Assembly (NCBI GenBank): GCA_020310875.1
Contig: CM035432.1
Location: 95,110,967-95,174,966 of the forward strand
Direction of reading: 5' to 3'
Source: Ceratopteris richardii
Lineage: Eukaryota > Streptophyta > Polypodiopsida > Polypodiales > Pteridaceae
Length of the DNA stretch: 64,000 bases
Shown here: positions 35,166 to 47,072 of the stretch, piece by piece
Layout: every line of letters starts with the position of its first letter
Position numbering within the stretch: position 1 is the first letter of the stretch
Position numbers and translations under genes: made by a program
The notes under the pieces: model-generated
The model's input: only the letters and a program-made list of their open reading frames with translations
Told to the model about the DNA's origin: nothing
Database searches by the model: none

Positions 35166-36081
35166 GTTCTGTCCTTTTCAAGTGCCTATGTGGGATAAAG
35201 CAGCACGCAGATGACCAGCTTCTCAATATTTTCAAAATTGCCATGAGTTCTAGTTTGTCATTAAAGGAATCCGAATTTTTTTTTTTGTACTGGAGAACAA
35301 AATCCATGAATTGGATATAGATTTTTGAAGAATAATGATGCGCCTATGTATAATGGGCTGTGGACAAGGGCTATGGGTAATGGGTTTTTCTTGAAAAGCT
35401 TCAATTCCTTAGTTTTGAGCTTCTCAACATCACTACTCCATGAAGATTAGCGTTTTCACTTCATAATCTTGACGTACCCGGCTTCTCCGCTCCATAGCTT
35501 GCTCATACGATATTGGATTTCAAAAATCTTAGTCATGTTATGAAGCCACATTCCTAAGCTTTGATTAGAAACCATCGATGTTGGATTTGGACGAGATTTG
35601 CCCCACCAAAATCTCTCTGCAGCACTTCAGAAAGAACTTTGCGACCACTCTCGGGCCTAGTTTTTCATCATCTGGTGTCCAAATTCACTTTTTTCACTTG
35701 GAATACGCTCAAATTTTTGAAGTACAGCTTCTGGGCTGCATTTGTTTGACTAACGAGGACTTTCAGCTCTCAAAAGTTGCTCATTTTTACTCAGTTTTCT
35801 CGGTTGGGGCTATTCCCACATGGTTTTGGCATTGTTTTGGATGGTTTTTGGTGTTTAGAACCTCCCCAAACCAACCAGACATTTCCAATTTTTGTTTGGG
35901 CTTGGAAACTCAAAATCAGTGACGGAAAGCTTCAAGGATCACTTGGATTTTCCTTCTACAACTTTATTTTGTAACAGGGAAGTGCTCTCGTGATATATTT
36001 CTCTTCTTCTTGCATATTTAAGCTTTACTTCCATTCATTTTCATATACTCTAGTTAGCAAACAGGGGAAGGGAAGAAAAAC
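35166..36081 (+). other. Probable untranslated leader of G1 gag
   Basis: No convincing frame. The short open stretches at 35561-35974 overlap in three frames and show no motif. The region leads directly to the gag start at 36082 (after GGGGAAGGGAAGAAAAAC), so it is probably the long leader of that element. No primer site recognised. Confidence 0.45.
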
Positions 36082-38310
36082 ATGGAATCTAAAGGGAAAC
36101 AAGTAGTTGAACACACTTCTCCATCTAAAGAGCAACTAGAGGATCTTGATTCTAGAATGGAAGAGGTAGAATTAGGGCAAGAAGTAGAAGAAAACTTAGA
36201 AGAAAAAGAGCCTTAGGAGGAAGAGCATACAAATGAGGAAATTTTAGATGAGTTTTTCACTCCTGACCAATTCATAGACTTGAAAGAGCAAACCCTTAAA
36301 TTAGAGAGAGATCTTGGTAGCATTAGATCTCTTATACAACAGCTTAAGTCTCAAATGATCTCACTTGAGACTAGTGTCACCTCTTTCCTAGCTAGGAAGG
36401 AAAGAGAGAACCCTCCTATTCCTTTAGAGCTCACTATCAAAGATACTTCTCTTCCTAGTAGACACAAAGGAGAGAGCTCTAGGGAAGCTCCCCTCCTGAA
36501 AGACTTGAAGCCACCTACCTTTACGAGGGATGACTGAGATAGGAATAAGGATGAAATCTACACTTTTTTACAAAAGTGGCATGATTTGCATCAATTGAAG
36601 GGCACCCCACCAGAGTATCGTGTGCTAGAGGCGAGTCTCTCCCTTGGCCCGTGTGCTTACAAATGGTGGATGAGTCTTAAAGAGGCGAACTCTATCCCTA
36701 CTGACTGGACTCAGTTTGAGACTCTTTCCCTAAAAGAGTTTCTTCCTGAGAATGAGGAGGAAAGGAATTGGGATGAGTGGGATAGGATTACACAGAGAGG
36801 GAGGCCTCTTACGGTCTACCTATCCCACTATAGAGAGATCATTTTGAAACCTAAGGGCTTAGATGATTTCTAGAAGACGAGAGGGTTTGTTAGAGGCTTG
36901 GATAAAGCCATTAAGATGGAAATTCAAAGGAATGCACCTAAGACATTTGAGGAGGTGATCAAGTATGCATAGATCTATGAGGACCATAACCATCCTTAGT
37001 ATACTCCTATGGAGACGGATCAGCCCCTCAAGGCTCTTAGTACGACTAAATTCAAGAAGAAATTGCCTTTTGGGAAAAACAAAGTTTTTACTAAAAAACA
37101 AAGATCACAAGGGCATGGGTTCTCCAAAGATCAGTTTGAGAGGGCCAAAAGAGAGAACCTGTGCTTTAGGTGTTTGTCTCCTAGCCATTCATAGCGGAAC
37201 TATCCACTCAAGAAGGGGGAAGAAAAGAAGAAACGACCAGAGTCTAGTACGGCCCCTGAAAAGGGCAAAAAGGCATTCCACCTAGTGTAGACCCTTCCTA
37301 TGCAACTCTAGCTGCAAGGGAGTGGAGGTGATGCACGAGGACATAGAGCACACTTGTTGTTTGACTCAGTCATTGTGGTCATCGTAGTTTGGACCACATG
37401 ACTTAGTTAAACTACATGGCAGTGTATACGGGACAAGGGTGCGGGTCATGATAGATGACTTTGCCACCCATAATTTTATAAACTATGCTTTGGTCAAGGA
37501 ATTAAAGATTCCCCAACAACCTAGTGCACATAAATACATTGTATCTATGATGCAAGGGAAGGACTAGAGTCTAGTATGGCCCCTAAAAAGGGCAAAAAGG
37601 TGGTCCACCTAGTGCAGACCCTTCCTATTCATGGTAGCTCTAGCTACAAGGGAGTGGAGGTGATGCAGGATGATATAGAGGACACTTATTGTTTGACTCA
37701 ATCATTGTGGTCACCATAGTCTGGACCGCATGACCTAGTTAAACTACATGGTAGTGTATACGGGACTAAGGTGCGGCTCATGATAGATGACTCTGCCACC
37801 CATAATTTTATAAACTATGCTTTGGTCAAGAAATTAAAGATTCCCCAGTAGCCTAGTGCACATAAATACATTGTATCTATGATGCAAGGGCAAGATAAGA
37901 GGATATGGGATACTATGTATCCAATTTGGAAGTCAAGATGCAGAACTATACAGATTATATGGACTTCCAAATTATGAATATGGAGAGGAAAGATCTAGTC
38001 TTAGGAAGAGAGTGACTATGGGGGTTGGGAGACACACTTAAACGCAGCTATCAAAATAACACACTTGAGTTCGAAACGAATGGAAGTAAAGTTTTTATTC
38101 AGGGAGAGAGAGATGTACCTAGTGCACCTCTCATTTCATCACTAGAGTTGTATAGTCTTTGTTATTCTCAGTAGGTACAGGACATGTTTTTATTGTATAT
38201 TCATGATATGGAGCATTATACACACAACTCATGTGATGTATATTTTAATGCTAGGAATGTAAATATGGAGAGGACTTTCTACTACTCTTTTTTCCAAGAG
38301 TGTGTGTGTT
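36082..38310 (+). mobile_element. G1 Gypsy gag-protease region, fossil
   Basis: Starts ATGGAATCTAAAGGGAAAC at 36082. An acidic, coiled-coil-like N-terminus (QTLKLERDLGSIRSLIQQLK) is followed by a classic retrotransposon gag core (YRVLEASLSLGPCAYKWW, FLPENEEERNWDEW), a basic linker (FKKKLPFGKNK) and a single knuckle (CFRCLSPSHS) at about 37163. The protease region (MIDD.ATHNFINYALVK) occurs twice because of a tandem duplication. Protease-like text fades by about 38290, where an inverted LTR piece begins. RT is not attached. Broken in many places. The matching pol of the same family is probably the one at 19.7-22.7 kb (inference from shared LTR sequence). Confidence 0.85.
37237..37890 (+). repeat. 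Tandem duplication of about 330 bp in G1 gag-protease
   Basis: Two units join near 37563. Each runs from CAGAGTCTAGTA, through the protease segment, to CATAAATACATTG and ATGCAAGGG. Matched words lie 327-332 bp apart. The same duplication with the same junction wording (CAAGGGAAGGAC then AGAGTCTAGTA) is present on the - strand at 30865-31400, again with a 332-bp offset. Confidence 0.88.
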
Positions 38311-38595
38311 CTGATCTTTCTAGTGAGTCCCCTCGTTTTTGGGGTGATTCCTACACACTTCCCAAGATGCGAATGTATAGGAGGACTCTCATGCAGTTCT
38401 ACACGGAGCTCGAAGTCAATTTTTCCGCCGAGCCACGTGGGCTCTATTATTCTCTCTCTCTAGTGATCCAAAATGAGTATGACCCATGGTCCCTCACATG
38501 AGTGCCACTTGGCACTCAAGTGAGTACTCTACTTTTAAAGACTAAGAGGTGGTTCACACCTCTTACAAAGGCCATGAGTTATGCTCCATGTAACA
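38311..38595 (-). repeat. G1 LTR fragment, inverted
   Basis: Reverse complement of 22709-22993: it ends CCATGTAACA at 38595, the complement of the LTR start. It lacks the R-U5 part. Directly to its right lies the right portion of repeat A. It matches the inverted piece at 19487-19671 in orientation. Confidence 0.85.
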
Positions 38596-38596
38596 C

Positions 38597-39838
38597 CCAG
38601 AGTGGAAGTCTAAATATCGATTCTAGGAACTATGCTCTTACTAGCCCACCTTGGATCCTCACATGCTCAAGTGAGGGTGATCGTCTCAAGGAAACCTTGT
38701 GCTAGCAAGGGCCCTATGGATGCCTAACAATGATGCTCTAGGAGCTTGGATGGGGGTTTATATAGTTTTCTGAATGAATTTGGTCCTTGGATCTAAAGAA
38801 ATCAACTCTTAATCCTAAGATCAACTTCTTTTGATTACAACCATTGGATTTATCAAATGGATAGTTAGGATTGGTTCTTTATATGATATATAGGGAAAAG
38901 GGGCAAAAAATAGGCGCCTTGATTCTCCACCACTGGATCTAGGGCTGATCTAGACCGTGAGATCAGTGCTGACATCAACTTGGACAAGATAAGCTACTAT
39001 TTTTGGAGAAACTTTGCATTATTGATGTTTGATCATAAAAAACGCGTATCCAATGAAAAAAATGCGTGGATCCTCTTTACTTTGTGCTTTAGTGCATCTC
39101 CACCCTTGAATATGAGCTCATCCTAACCGTACAACATGGTTCAATCATTGTTTGCCGTGTGGAAGCCCTTCAAGCCTTCAATTTTCTTATTGTAGGAACC
39201 TGCGGTGATCTTGAAAACTGGATTTTGTGCTCTTTGATCATTCAAATATTCTTTGATGAAGATAAAAATTTGTAAGGCTATGTTTTGAAAGGTCTTCTTT
39301 AGGAAGATGCAGAAAAAACTCACATCTGAATCTCCTTGTACAAGTTTGACTATGTTTGGAAGCTTGCAAGGTGGCATAAAGGTGTCTAGGAAGCTCTGAT
39401 AGCCTTGAAAATTTGTACAAATATGTAGCCACATATGATCTTTATATATACCGAAACATATGGCTAACAAAAATTCCTATATGCGATTTTGTAGGATCAA
39501 AGTGGAAAATTTATATTTTTTCAAAATCCACATGGCCTATCAATGTGCTAGAAAATCCATTTAAATGTGAAATCCAAGCCATGACTGCCTTTGAAAGGCT
39601 TTACAAGTATATGAATTTTCATGTGATTTGGAGACATTGAAGTTATTGCCCTAATTTCCAAAATTTGACCAGCTTTGACTGCTACCCTAGATTTCCTTAA
39701 TTTCTTCCAAAGTTTGCATGTGAACTCCCTTTGACATCCTTGATGCATCTTGGACTTCTGAGAGAATTTTGACTACCTTCACCGAATGTGTTTCCTGTAG
39801 GCCTTCATGAATGAGAGAGGAGAGAAAATCTTGACGAC
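38597..39838 (+). repeat. Repeat A, copy 3 (right part only)
   Basis: Matches about 10745-11930 of copy 1 in the same orientation (shared words such as GTGCTAGCAAGGGCCCTA and GATGCCTAACAATGATGC). It starts at the edge of the inverted G1 LTR and ends at GACGACAC, where CACTA subterminal repeats begin. Copies 2 and 3 are complementary halves of one repeat, with about 120 bp missing between them. Short frames across it are not credible. Confidence 0.85.
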
Positions 39839-40311
39839 ACCAGTATTTTCATCGGTAATGCATTGGTATGAGCATCGGTATGATCATCCGTATGAGCATC
39901 GGTATGAGCATCGGTATGAGCATGGGTATGAGAATCGGTATGAGCATTGATGTACACACTATTGATCCCCTAGGCCTAAAGGTTGGTATTGATGCCGGTA
40001 TGCACCTCGGCATACCAATGCACCCATCAGTGCCTATACGGCGACCATATTTGCAAATTGTTTTTTGGGCAAAGTGTGTTGTCCCTTATTGGAGCAACAT
40101 AATCATGCTTTTTTGTAGCGAAAGACAATACACTCTTCCCAAAAAAACCGAGTACGTGTGAGATGTACTCTAGAGGCAACCAAAAAATGATTTGATAAGA
40201 ACCATGACCCATTAAAAGGAGATATATATTCTATAAATGAAGCATGTACAAAAGTATGGAAAACCACTACCATATATGACCCAAATACAAAATGTGGCAA
40301 ACCACTACTAT
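39839..40311 (-). mobile_element. CACTA transposon 3' end, first part (split by a Copia)
   Basis: The reverse complement matches the 3' part of the CACTA element at 61.1-61.5 kb (shared GTTTGCCACA, GAGTACA.CTCACA, CGTACTCG and TTTGGGCAAAGTG words). From 39855 to 39945 it carries about eight GGTATGAGCATC-type 12-bp units, the subterminal repeats. The terminal CACTACAACA is missing on the left, where repeat A abuts. The element continues at 51884 beyond the Copia insertion. Confidence 0.75.
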
Positions 40312-41327
40312 TGGAACAACAACCACTAATTGGACATATATTTGAAGGTCAAAGATTTAGAAAAAATCCACATGCCTATGTGAAGTGACAAATTCACAAA
40401 GTGTATTATATTTGTAAAGTTACTTCACTTTAGTTTTAGATGTTTTTTAAAAGTCACAAGATTGAGAAATACTATATAAGTTAGTTTGTATCAACTGACA
40501 TGACGAGGAAGACAATGAGAGAGTGAGTTAGAACTCATTTTGTATGACTAAGAATAGTCGAGCTTCTCTGAATGAGAAAGCACCTGTGCATTTGTGAGGT
40601 TTCATAGTTATGGAAGGAGTTGATTAAACTTCTGTGTATAAGTCTTCTTCTTCCATCTCTAGAGTTTGTCTTGTGTGAAATTATTTGAGAAGTTGAAGTT
40701 TTTCAAGAAAGTCGATGCCTGGCATCGAGTTTGTGCTGATAAGTCCTTGTTTTATTATTTGAAATTTAACTACTGCTCAATCTTCTTGAAAACATGAGGT
40801 TTGTGGAGCAAGTCGATGCCTGGCATCGAGTTTCACTATAAAGTTGATGCCTGGCATCGACTTCTAACATAAAAGTGCTTTATTCATATCTTGTGTTTTA
40901 GCGGCCATTTTAGGTGCTGAAAAAGTGGCTAAAAAAGCTCAAAGTCGATGCTTGGCTTTGACTTTTAGACAAGCGTTTTTTAATAAAAGAGGCAAAATTT
41001 CTACTTTTGGAAGTCATACTGGGTCATCTTGTGAAGGCTATATCTGGAGTTCAAGAGATCCATTTCTTGCAAATAATAGCTTGTTGGAAAGCTCTACACT
41101 TCTACTTTCATACACCAAAAGATCTTGGAGAAATAATATTTTTGCTAAGATAAATAAGCAAAATACTAAAGGTATGTCATTTTAGTGATTGGAAAGTTCT
41201 AAAGAAGTAAAGTTCTTGGTTTTGGCTATCAGATCTCAAAGTTCTGAGTGTCAATGAGCTAATGGTGACCATAGAGTTTGTCTAATGTCACATTAATTCA
41301 ATTCTTATGATGTTTCACACATCAACA
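40312..41327 (+). repeat. Outer Copia 5' LTR (1016 bp)
   Basis: Begins TGGAACAACAACCAC and ends CACATCAACA. It contains perfect or near-perfect palindromes of the form GTCGATGCC-T-GGCATCGAC at about 40711, 40812, 40843 and 40943. The partner at 50837 is alignable throughout, with small indels. Confidence 0.9.
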
Positions 41328-41329
41328 AG

Positions 41330-41341
41330 TGGTATAGAAGC
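41330..41341 (+). other. Outer Copia primer binding site
   Basis: TGGTATAGAAGC lies two bases after the 5' LTR and is a variant of the initiator tRNA-Met site TGGTATCAGAGC. Confidence 0.75.
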
Positions 41342-41536
41342 AAAAAGGACCTAGAGAGCAGAAGGCGGCAAAGGTTAGAGAAGTTTTGGAAAGTTTTCTA
41401 TTAAAGTTTGAAAGGTGAAGCATTTGAAGACACAAGGCATCAAAAGATTACTTCAAAAGTATATTCATACACAAAGAACTCCAAAAGGTATTATGCTTTA
41501 TCCTTTAAGCTCACAGGTTGCAGCAGAAGGAAAGGA

Positions 41537-42189
41537 CTATGGCAGATCATATCTCCATTGACAAACTCGACAGAGATAATTACCCCGCATGGGTAATGAA
41601 TATGAAAGCCTTATTTATGAGTAAGGATTTCATGATATATGTAACAGGTGAAGAAGAGAAGCCAGTATTTGAAGATGAAAGCCGACCAAAGAAACTTGAT
41701 GCTTTAAAGCATTGGCAGAAGAAGGATGCAAGTGCAAAAGCCTACATCTACAATAAAATCTTTGATCATTTGCTACCACACATTAGAGGATTGGAATCAT
41801 CTGAAGATATATGGAATGCATTGGAGTATCATTTCCAAAGCACTACTAAAGCACGGAAAGCAAGTCTATGGTCTGATTTTTTATGCTAGAGGTAAAGGCA
41901 CTGGCAGAGGAAGACCAAGAGGTTTTGGAAGAGGAAGAGGTAATCAGAATAACAATAAGAAGGCTTGCTGGATCTGTGGATTGAGTAATCATTTCGCTCA
42001 TGACCGTTGGCACAACCAACAAGGATCAAGTCAAAATCAGAATAACGATAGCAGAGGTAGAGGTGGAAGATATCAAAGTAATTTTCAGAGAGGGAGACAA
42101 AATCCAAGAGGAGGCTATAATAGAGGTGGAGGAAGAATTTGGGGATGGAATCAATCCTACAACACCACCTACTACAACTATGCAAATGA
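41537..42189 (+). mobile_element. Outer Copia gag, fossil
   Basis: From MADHISIDKLDRDNYPAW, a UBN2-type Copia gag (HWQKKDASAKAYIYNKI, SSEDIWNALEYHF), then a G/R-rich nucleocapsid (GRGRPRGFGRGRG) with a knuckle-like CWICGLSNHFAHD. It closely resembles the gag of the - strand Copia at 2.8-3.8 kb. It stops at 42189, where the inner Copia is inserted, and is resumed by pol at 47660. Broken. Confidence 0.88.
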
Positions 42190-42908
42190 TGTTAGTATAT
42201 GATCAATGTCTACCCCTCATGATTGTATGCACATTTTGTCAGGCCCCCATTATGAGGAGAAGCCAAGCGTGCATTACCCAATTGAAAGGAATCCTAACTT
42301 GCATGTTGGATGAAGGTCATATTGGACCATGTAAGGTATTTGTAAGGAAAGGGAGTTACCAGGGTTCCCAATTGTGGGGTCCGGGGCAGCGGTGAGGAGC
42401 CCTGGTTGGGGGTGAAAGGGGGCCAGCGGGCCCCTTGGCCAAGCGGTCCCAGGGGGCCAGCGAGCCCCTTGGTGGGGGTCCAAGGGGAGTGCCCCGACGC
42501 GACGGTAAAGGGATTATTCCGTAGAATATTCCCTGTCGGAGTCAGAAATCATTTATATTTTATTAGGTCCGTTCAACCGATCTAGGCCGTGTATGGCAAT
42601 TACACGAGCAGTGGCCACCCACGCTCTACCGCCCATGTATAGCCATCCACAGAAGGCCACCCATGATCCTATATATACATAACGTCTGCACTACCTGAGA
42701 TATCGAATTGAGCCAGCATACCTCTACCTTGTATCTCCCTATGTAGAGTTGTCTAGATCACCATTTAAGCTCTACCTTGAGAGCGCACGGGTGGACAACG
42801 CCATCATCTTTGTACTTGCTGCTAGTAGAAAAATTGTTGAGATTCTCCTATATCTGTTATCTTTTCTGCTACTGCTCCTATGTTAAATTGCGTAACTATT
42901 GTCTTACA
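42190..42908 (+). repeat. Inner Copia 5' LTR (719 bp) with a GC-rich block
   Basis: Begins TGTTAGTATATGATC and ends TTGTCTTACA. CTATATATACATA at about 42670 is the likely TATA region. About 128 bp at 42371-42498 is strongly GC-rich (two GGGGGCCAGCG.GCCCCTTGG units) and absent from the other LTR. Confidence 0.93.
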
Positions 42909-42926
42909 TGGTATTAGAGCCGTAAG
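42909..42926 (+). other. Inner Copia primer binding site
   Basis: TGGTATTAGAGCCGTAAGG directly follows the 5' LTR and is a close variant of the tRNA-Met primer site. Confidence 0.9.
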
Positions 42927-43059
42927 GTTTGAATACCTTGAGAAGTATCACTATTTTCGCCTACGAGCAGACTAGAATATCAGTAGATTATTCGAGTGAT
43001 TACATGATGGCTTCATCGTCGAACACTGGTCTTGGTGCTTGAGCTAATGTAATGTTGCA

Positions 43060-46000
43060 CCTATTCGAATTCAACCACCTGCATTTACTGAAGGGAAGCT
43101 GGATGGAACGAACTATACACTCTGGAAGTTCAAAATTTCTGCAATTTTGGACTCCTATGAATTACTTGACACTATCATGGGACCGATGGGATTGGATCCA
43201 GAGCCTATACCAATTGAAGATCCAGCAAATTCAAGATTGATGATTTAACCAGATCCAGATCTTCTACGAGCTTGGAAGAGGTGGAATGCTGATGCACTAT
43301 GTGCAATTGTCACTAGTGTAAGTGATTCTGTGCTTACTTTAGTTCAACATACTACTAAAGCACATGTGGCTTGGAGCATATTGAATCAACAATATGAGAC
43401 CAAGAATCACACTAGGATACAAAATTTAGAAAATCAGTTGGCAAATGAAAAGCATTCTGATTCTGAAAAGGCTGAAGATTTTATCAAACGGATAAAACAT
43501 CTTCAAGACCAATTGGCTGCAGTTGGTGTTGTTATAACACCAGAAGAGTTGGCTCTAAGATGTGTATGTGTTCTTCCAGCAAAGTATGATGGATTAGTAA
43601 CAGCCCTTAACACTCAGGTAAGACCAACTCCCCTCACATTTGAATGTTTTGTGCTATGCTTTTAGAAGAAGAGATGCGGTTGAGGAATCGACAAAGTACA
43701 AGTGATGCTGCATTTTCAGCAAATGCAAAAGGTAAAGGCTCTTCTGATGTATCAAAGAAGAAGCCAAAGAAGAAAAAGTTCACAGGAAGTTGCTTCTATT
43801 GTGAAAAGAAAGGCCATGCCATCAAGGATTGCAGAAAGAAGCAAGCTGATGAATGGAATGGGACTGTAAAATCTTTGTGGAAGAACAAAGAGTCTGCAAA
43901 CAACATAGAGCTGGAACTTTGGGTACCTATTGAAGAGGTATGTTCATCTGCTCAAGCTCGTGTTGATGAACCATGGATTTTAGATAGTGGAGCTTCTCGC
44001 CATATGAGGAGTGAAAAGGATTGGTATAGTTCCCTAGTGCCTCTATGGGAATCCATCAATGTAGTGGTGGTAAATGACTCCAAGTGTCCAGCCGAAGGAA
44101 CTGGAAACATCTCTTTTATCACTTCTCTAGGTGTTGAGAAAAAGTTATCCGATGTTGTCTATGTACCTACACTTGAAAGAATTTTTTTGTCAGTTTCTGC
44201 AATAACAGATCGTGGAGTCGAAGTTCACTTCAATAAGAGTGGTGCAAAAATCATGGATTCATTAGGTAATGTTGTAGGTAAAGGCATACGATGGGATAAC
44301 TTGTATGAGTTAAGTGCTTTAATTGCTATAGAAGATAAAGATGTAAGCACGTTATGGCACCAACGATTTGGGCATCTCGGATTTTCAGTTTTGAAGGAGA
44401 TGCAAAGAGCAGGGACGGTTGCACATTTGCGTGCATTTTTAGAGTTGCAGGAACCTTGTAAAGCTTGTATGATGGGCAAGCAACAACGAAAGGTGTTTCC
44501 AAGAGAGACCAGCAATCGATCTCAAGCTCCTGTAGAGTTGGTACATGCTGATCTCTACGGTAAAATGTATACACTTGCTTTAGGAGGATCTTTCTATTTT
44601 TTGCTGTTAATCGACGATTATAGTAGAAACATGTGGGTTTATTTCATTCAAGAGAAGGCTGATGCTTTTAAAAATTTAAAATGTGGCACAATATGTGGAA
44701 AATGAATCAGGAAGGAAATTGCAGAAATTCAGAACAGATAGAGGAGGCGAATTCTTGTCAATAGAATTCAACAATTACTGTAAGGAGCATGGTGTGAAAT
44801 GGCAATTTACCACACCTCAACAAAATGGCGTTGTTGAGCGTAGGAATAGCACAGTAGTTGAAATGGCTTGTTGTATATTAAAGGCTCAAGACATGCCTGA
44901 TTCATTCTGGGCAGAAACACTCAATACAGTAGTCTACATCCTCAATCGATGCTACACAAAAGCACTCAAGGGGATGACTCTGGTAAAAAGCCTTGATTTT
45001 TGCATTTCAGAATTTTTGGTTGTTTCTATTATGCACATATTCCTGATTCAACAAGGTCAAAGTTGGATTCAAAAAGCAAAAAGTTTGTCTTCCTAGGATA
45101 TAGTGAAGAGTCTAAAGCATACAAGTTGTGGGATCCTGAGGCAAAGAAGATTTTTTTCAGCCGGGATGTGGTGTTTGATGAACGACCACACTTAGTAGAA
45201 GATAAAGGTAAATCTACTATCTCATCAAACGGAGAAATATCTCACCTTGTGCCTATCAAAAGAAAGGTTAAAGTTGAGGAGGAGGAAACATCTGATGGAG
45301 AAATTTCCTCAATAAAAAGCCAACCGGTTCTAGCTGCATAGCGTAAGCCACTACCAACGTGGGCACAACAGCTCTTTGATGATGACAATCCACATGTAGA
45401 TGTACCAAGATCATCCTCGGATGGATTACAAAGATCAAAGAGAATAGAGGAGCAAAAGAAGAGCCTCAGAACACATTGTTAACATGTCTCTAATGGCAGA
45501 TATCATGGGCTCGATAAAGGAACCTACCACCATTGAAGAAGCCCTTGATGATCCAGGTTGGAGAGCAGCAATGCGATCTGAGTATGATAGTATACTAAAA
45601 CATGATACATGGGATCTAGTTGACTTACCGCCAAAGAAGAAGGTAATAGGTACTAAATGGATTTGGAAAGCTAAGTATAAAGCAGATGGAACATTAGAAA
45701 AGTATAAGGCAAGATTAGTTGCATAGGGTTTTTCACAAATCGAAGGATTTGATGTTCAATAAACTTTTGCACCAACAGCACGCATGACAACTATTCGGAC
45801 GGTACTTGCTGTAGCTGCACAAAAGTCCTAGCCTATTTTCTAGATGGATGTCAAATCTGCATTTTTGAATGGTCACCTCAAGGAGGAGGTATATGTATCT
45901 CAACCACCTGGTTTTGAGGTGCCCAATTCGGAAAATAAAGTTTGCAGGTTGAAGAAAGCTTTGTATGGACTTAAGCAAGCTCCACGGGCTTGGTACCAAT

Positions 46001-47072
46001 GGATAGATAAGTGTTTCAAAAATATGGGTTTTGAGAGAAGTACTTCTGATGCTAACTTGTATGTAACAAAAAGGGATAGCAAGCTAGTTGTTTTCATTGT
46101 ATATGTAGATGATTTGATCATTACAGGAGATCATCAAGAACTCGTCAATCAAAATCGGATCAGCTTGGGAACTGAGTTTGAAATGACAGACTTAGGTCTA
46201 CTCCGTTTTTGTTCAGGAATTGAGTTATGGCAAAGGAAGGATGGCATTTTTCTTTGGCAAAAATATGCCAAAGAAATTCTCAAGGCATTTGGAATGATGG
46301 ACTGCAAACCAACTAGCACACCTATGGAGGTAAATCATAAGATATCTATGGATGATAACACGCCTGATGTAGATGCTAAGAAGTACAGGAAGCTCGTTGG
46401 AAGTCTTATTTCTTTGTGAAACACTAGACCAGACATTTGCTATGTTGTTGGAGTGTTAAGCAGGTTTTCCAACAAACCTAAGGAGAGTCACAGGAATGCT
46501 GGAATGTGATCTCTAAGGTACATTGCAGGAACCTTGGATTTTGGTATTTTGTATACCACAGGTGATAGACTTCAAGGATATTGTGATTGAGATTAGGCTG
46601 GAGATTGTGATTCTAGAAAATCAGTTTCTGGATATTGTTTCTCAATTGGTTCAGGAATATTTTCTTGGGTAAGTAGGAAGCAACCAGCTCTTGCACTCTC
46701 CTCCACTAAAGCAGAGTACAAAGCAGCTTGTTTTGCTTCTTGTGAGGGAGTCTAGTTAAGGAGAATTCTTGCAGATCTAGGCTTTCCATCAAATATGGCA
46801 ACTGTACTTAAGTGTGATAATCAAATTTGTATGGCTATTGCAAAGAACCCAGTATTTCATGCTCGCACCAAGCACATATAAGTACAGTACCATTACATTC
46901 GTGAGCTAATTGAAGATGAAATTGTGGAGCTAGAATATTGTCCAACAGAGGAAAATTGTGTTGACATATTCACTAAAGCACTTGGAAGAGAGCAGCTCAA
47001 CAAGCATCTACAACAGATGGGTATAGGACCGAGACCTACTTGATTTATCATTGGTAATCATTGAGGGGGGGG
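43060..47072 (+). mobile_element. Inner Copia gag-pol, fossil
   Basis: Gag (UBN2 type: KLDGTNYTLWKFKI, AHVAWSILNQQYETKN) lies at 43060-43665, with a knuckle CFYCEKKGHAIKDC at about 43788. Protease WILDSGASRHM lies near 43974, the GAG-pre-integrase block LWHQRFGHLGFS...CKACMMGKQ at 44350-44480, and integrase core HADLYG, LLLIDDYSRNMWVYF, TDRGGEFLS and PQQNGVVERRNST at 44550-44870. RT spans 45640-46130 ([50 protein letters not shown]). RNase H (SWVSRKQPALALSSTKAEY) reaches about 47040. A purine tract TTGAGGGGGGGG precedes the 3' LTR. The order protease-integrase-RT-RNase H defines Copia. Several breaks, inactive. Confidence 0.93.

Noticed and set aside
34564-35166. Leucine/serine-rich frames with apparent hydrophobic segments
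   Set aside because: Generated by (CT)n runs in repeat B; not conserved as coding sequence in the second copy.
35561-35974. Three overlapping short frames on +
   Set aside because: They lie in the leader upstream of G1 gag, overlap in different phases and show no motif.
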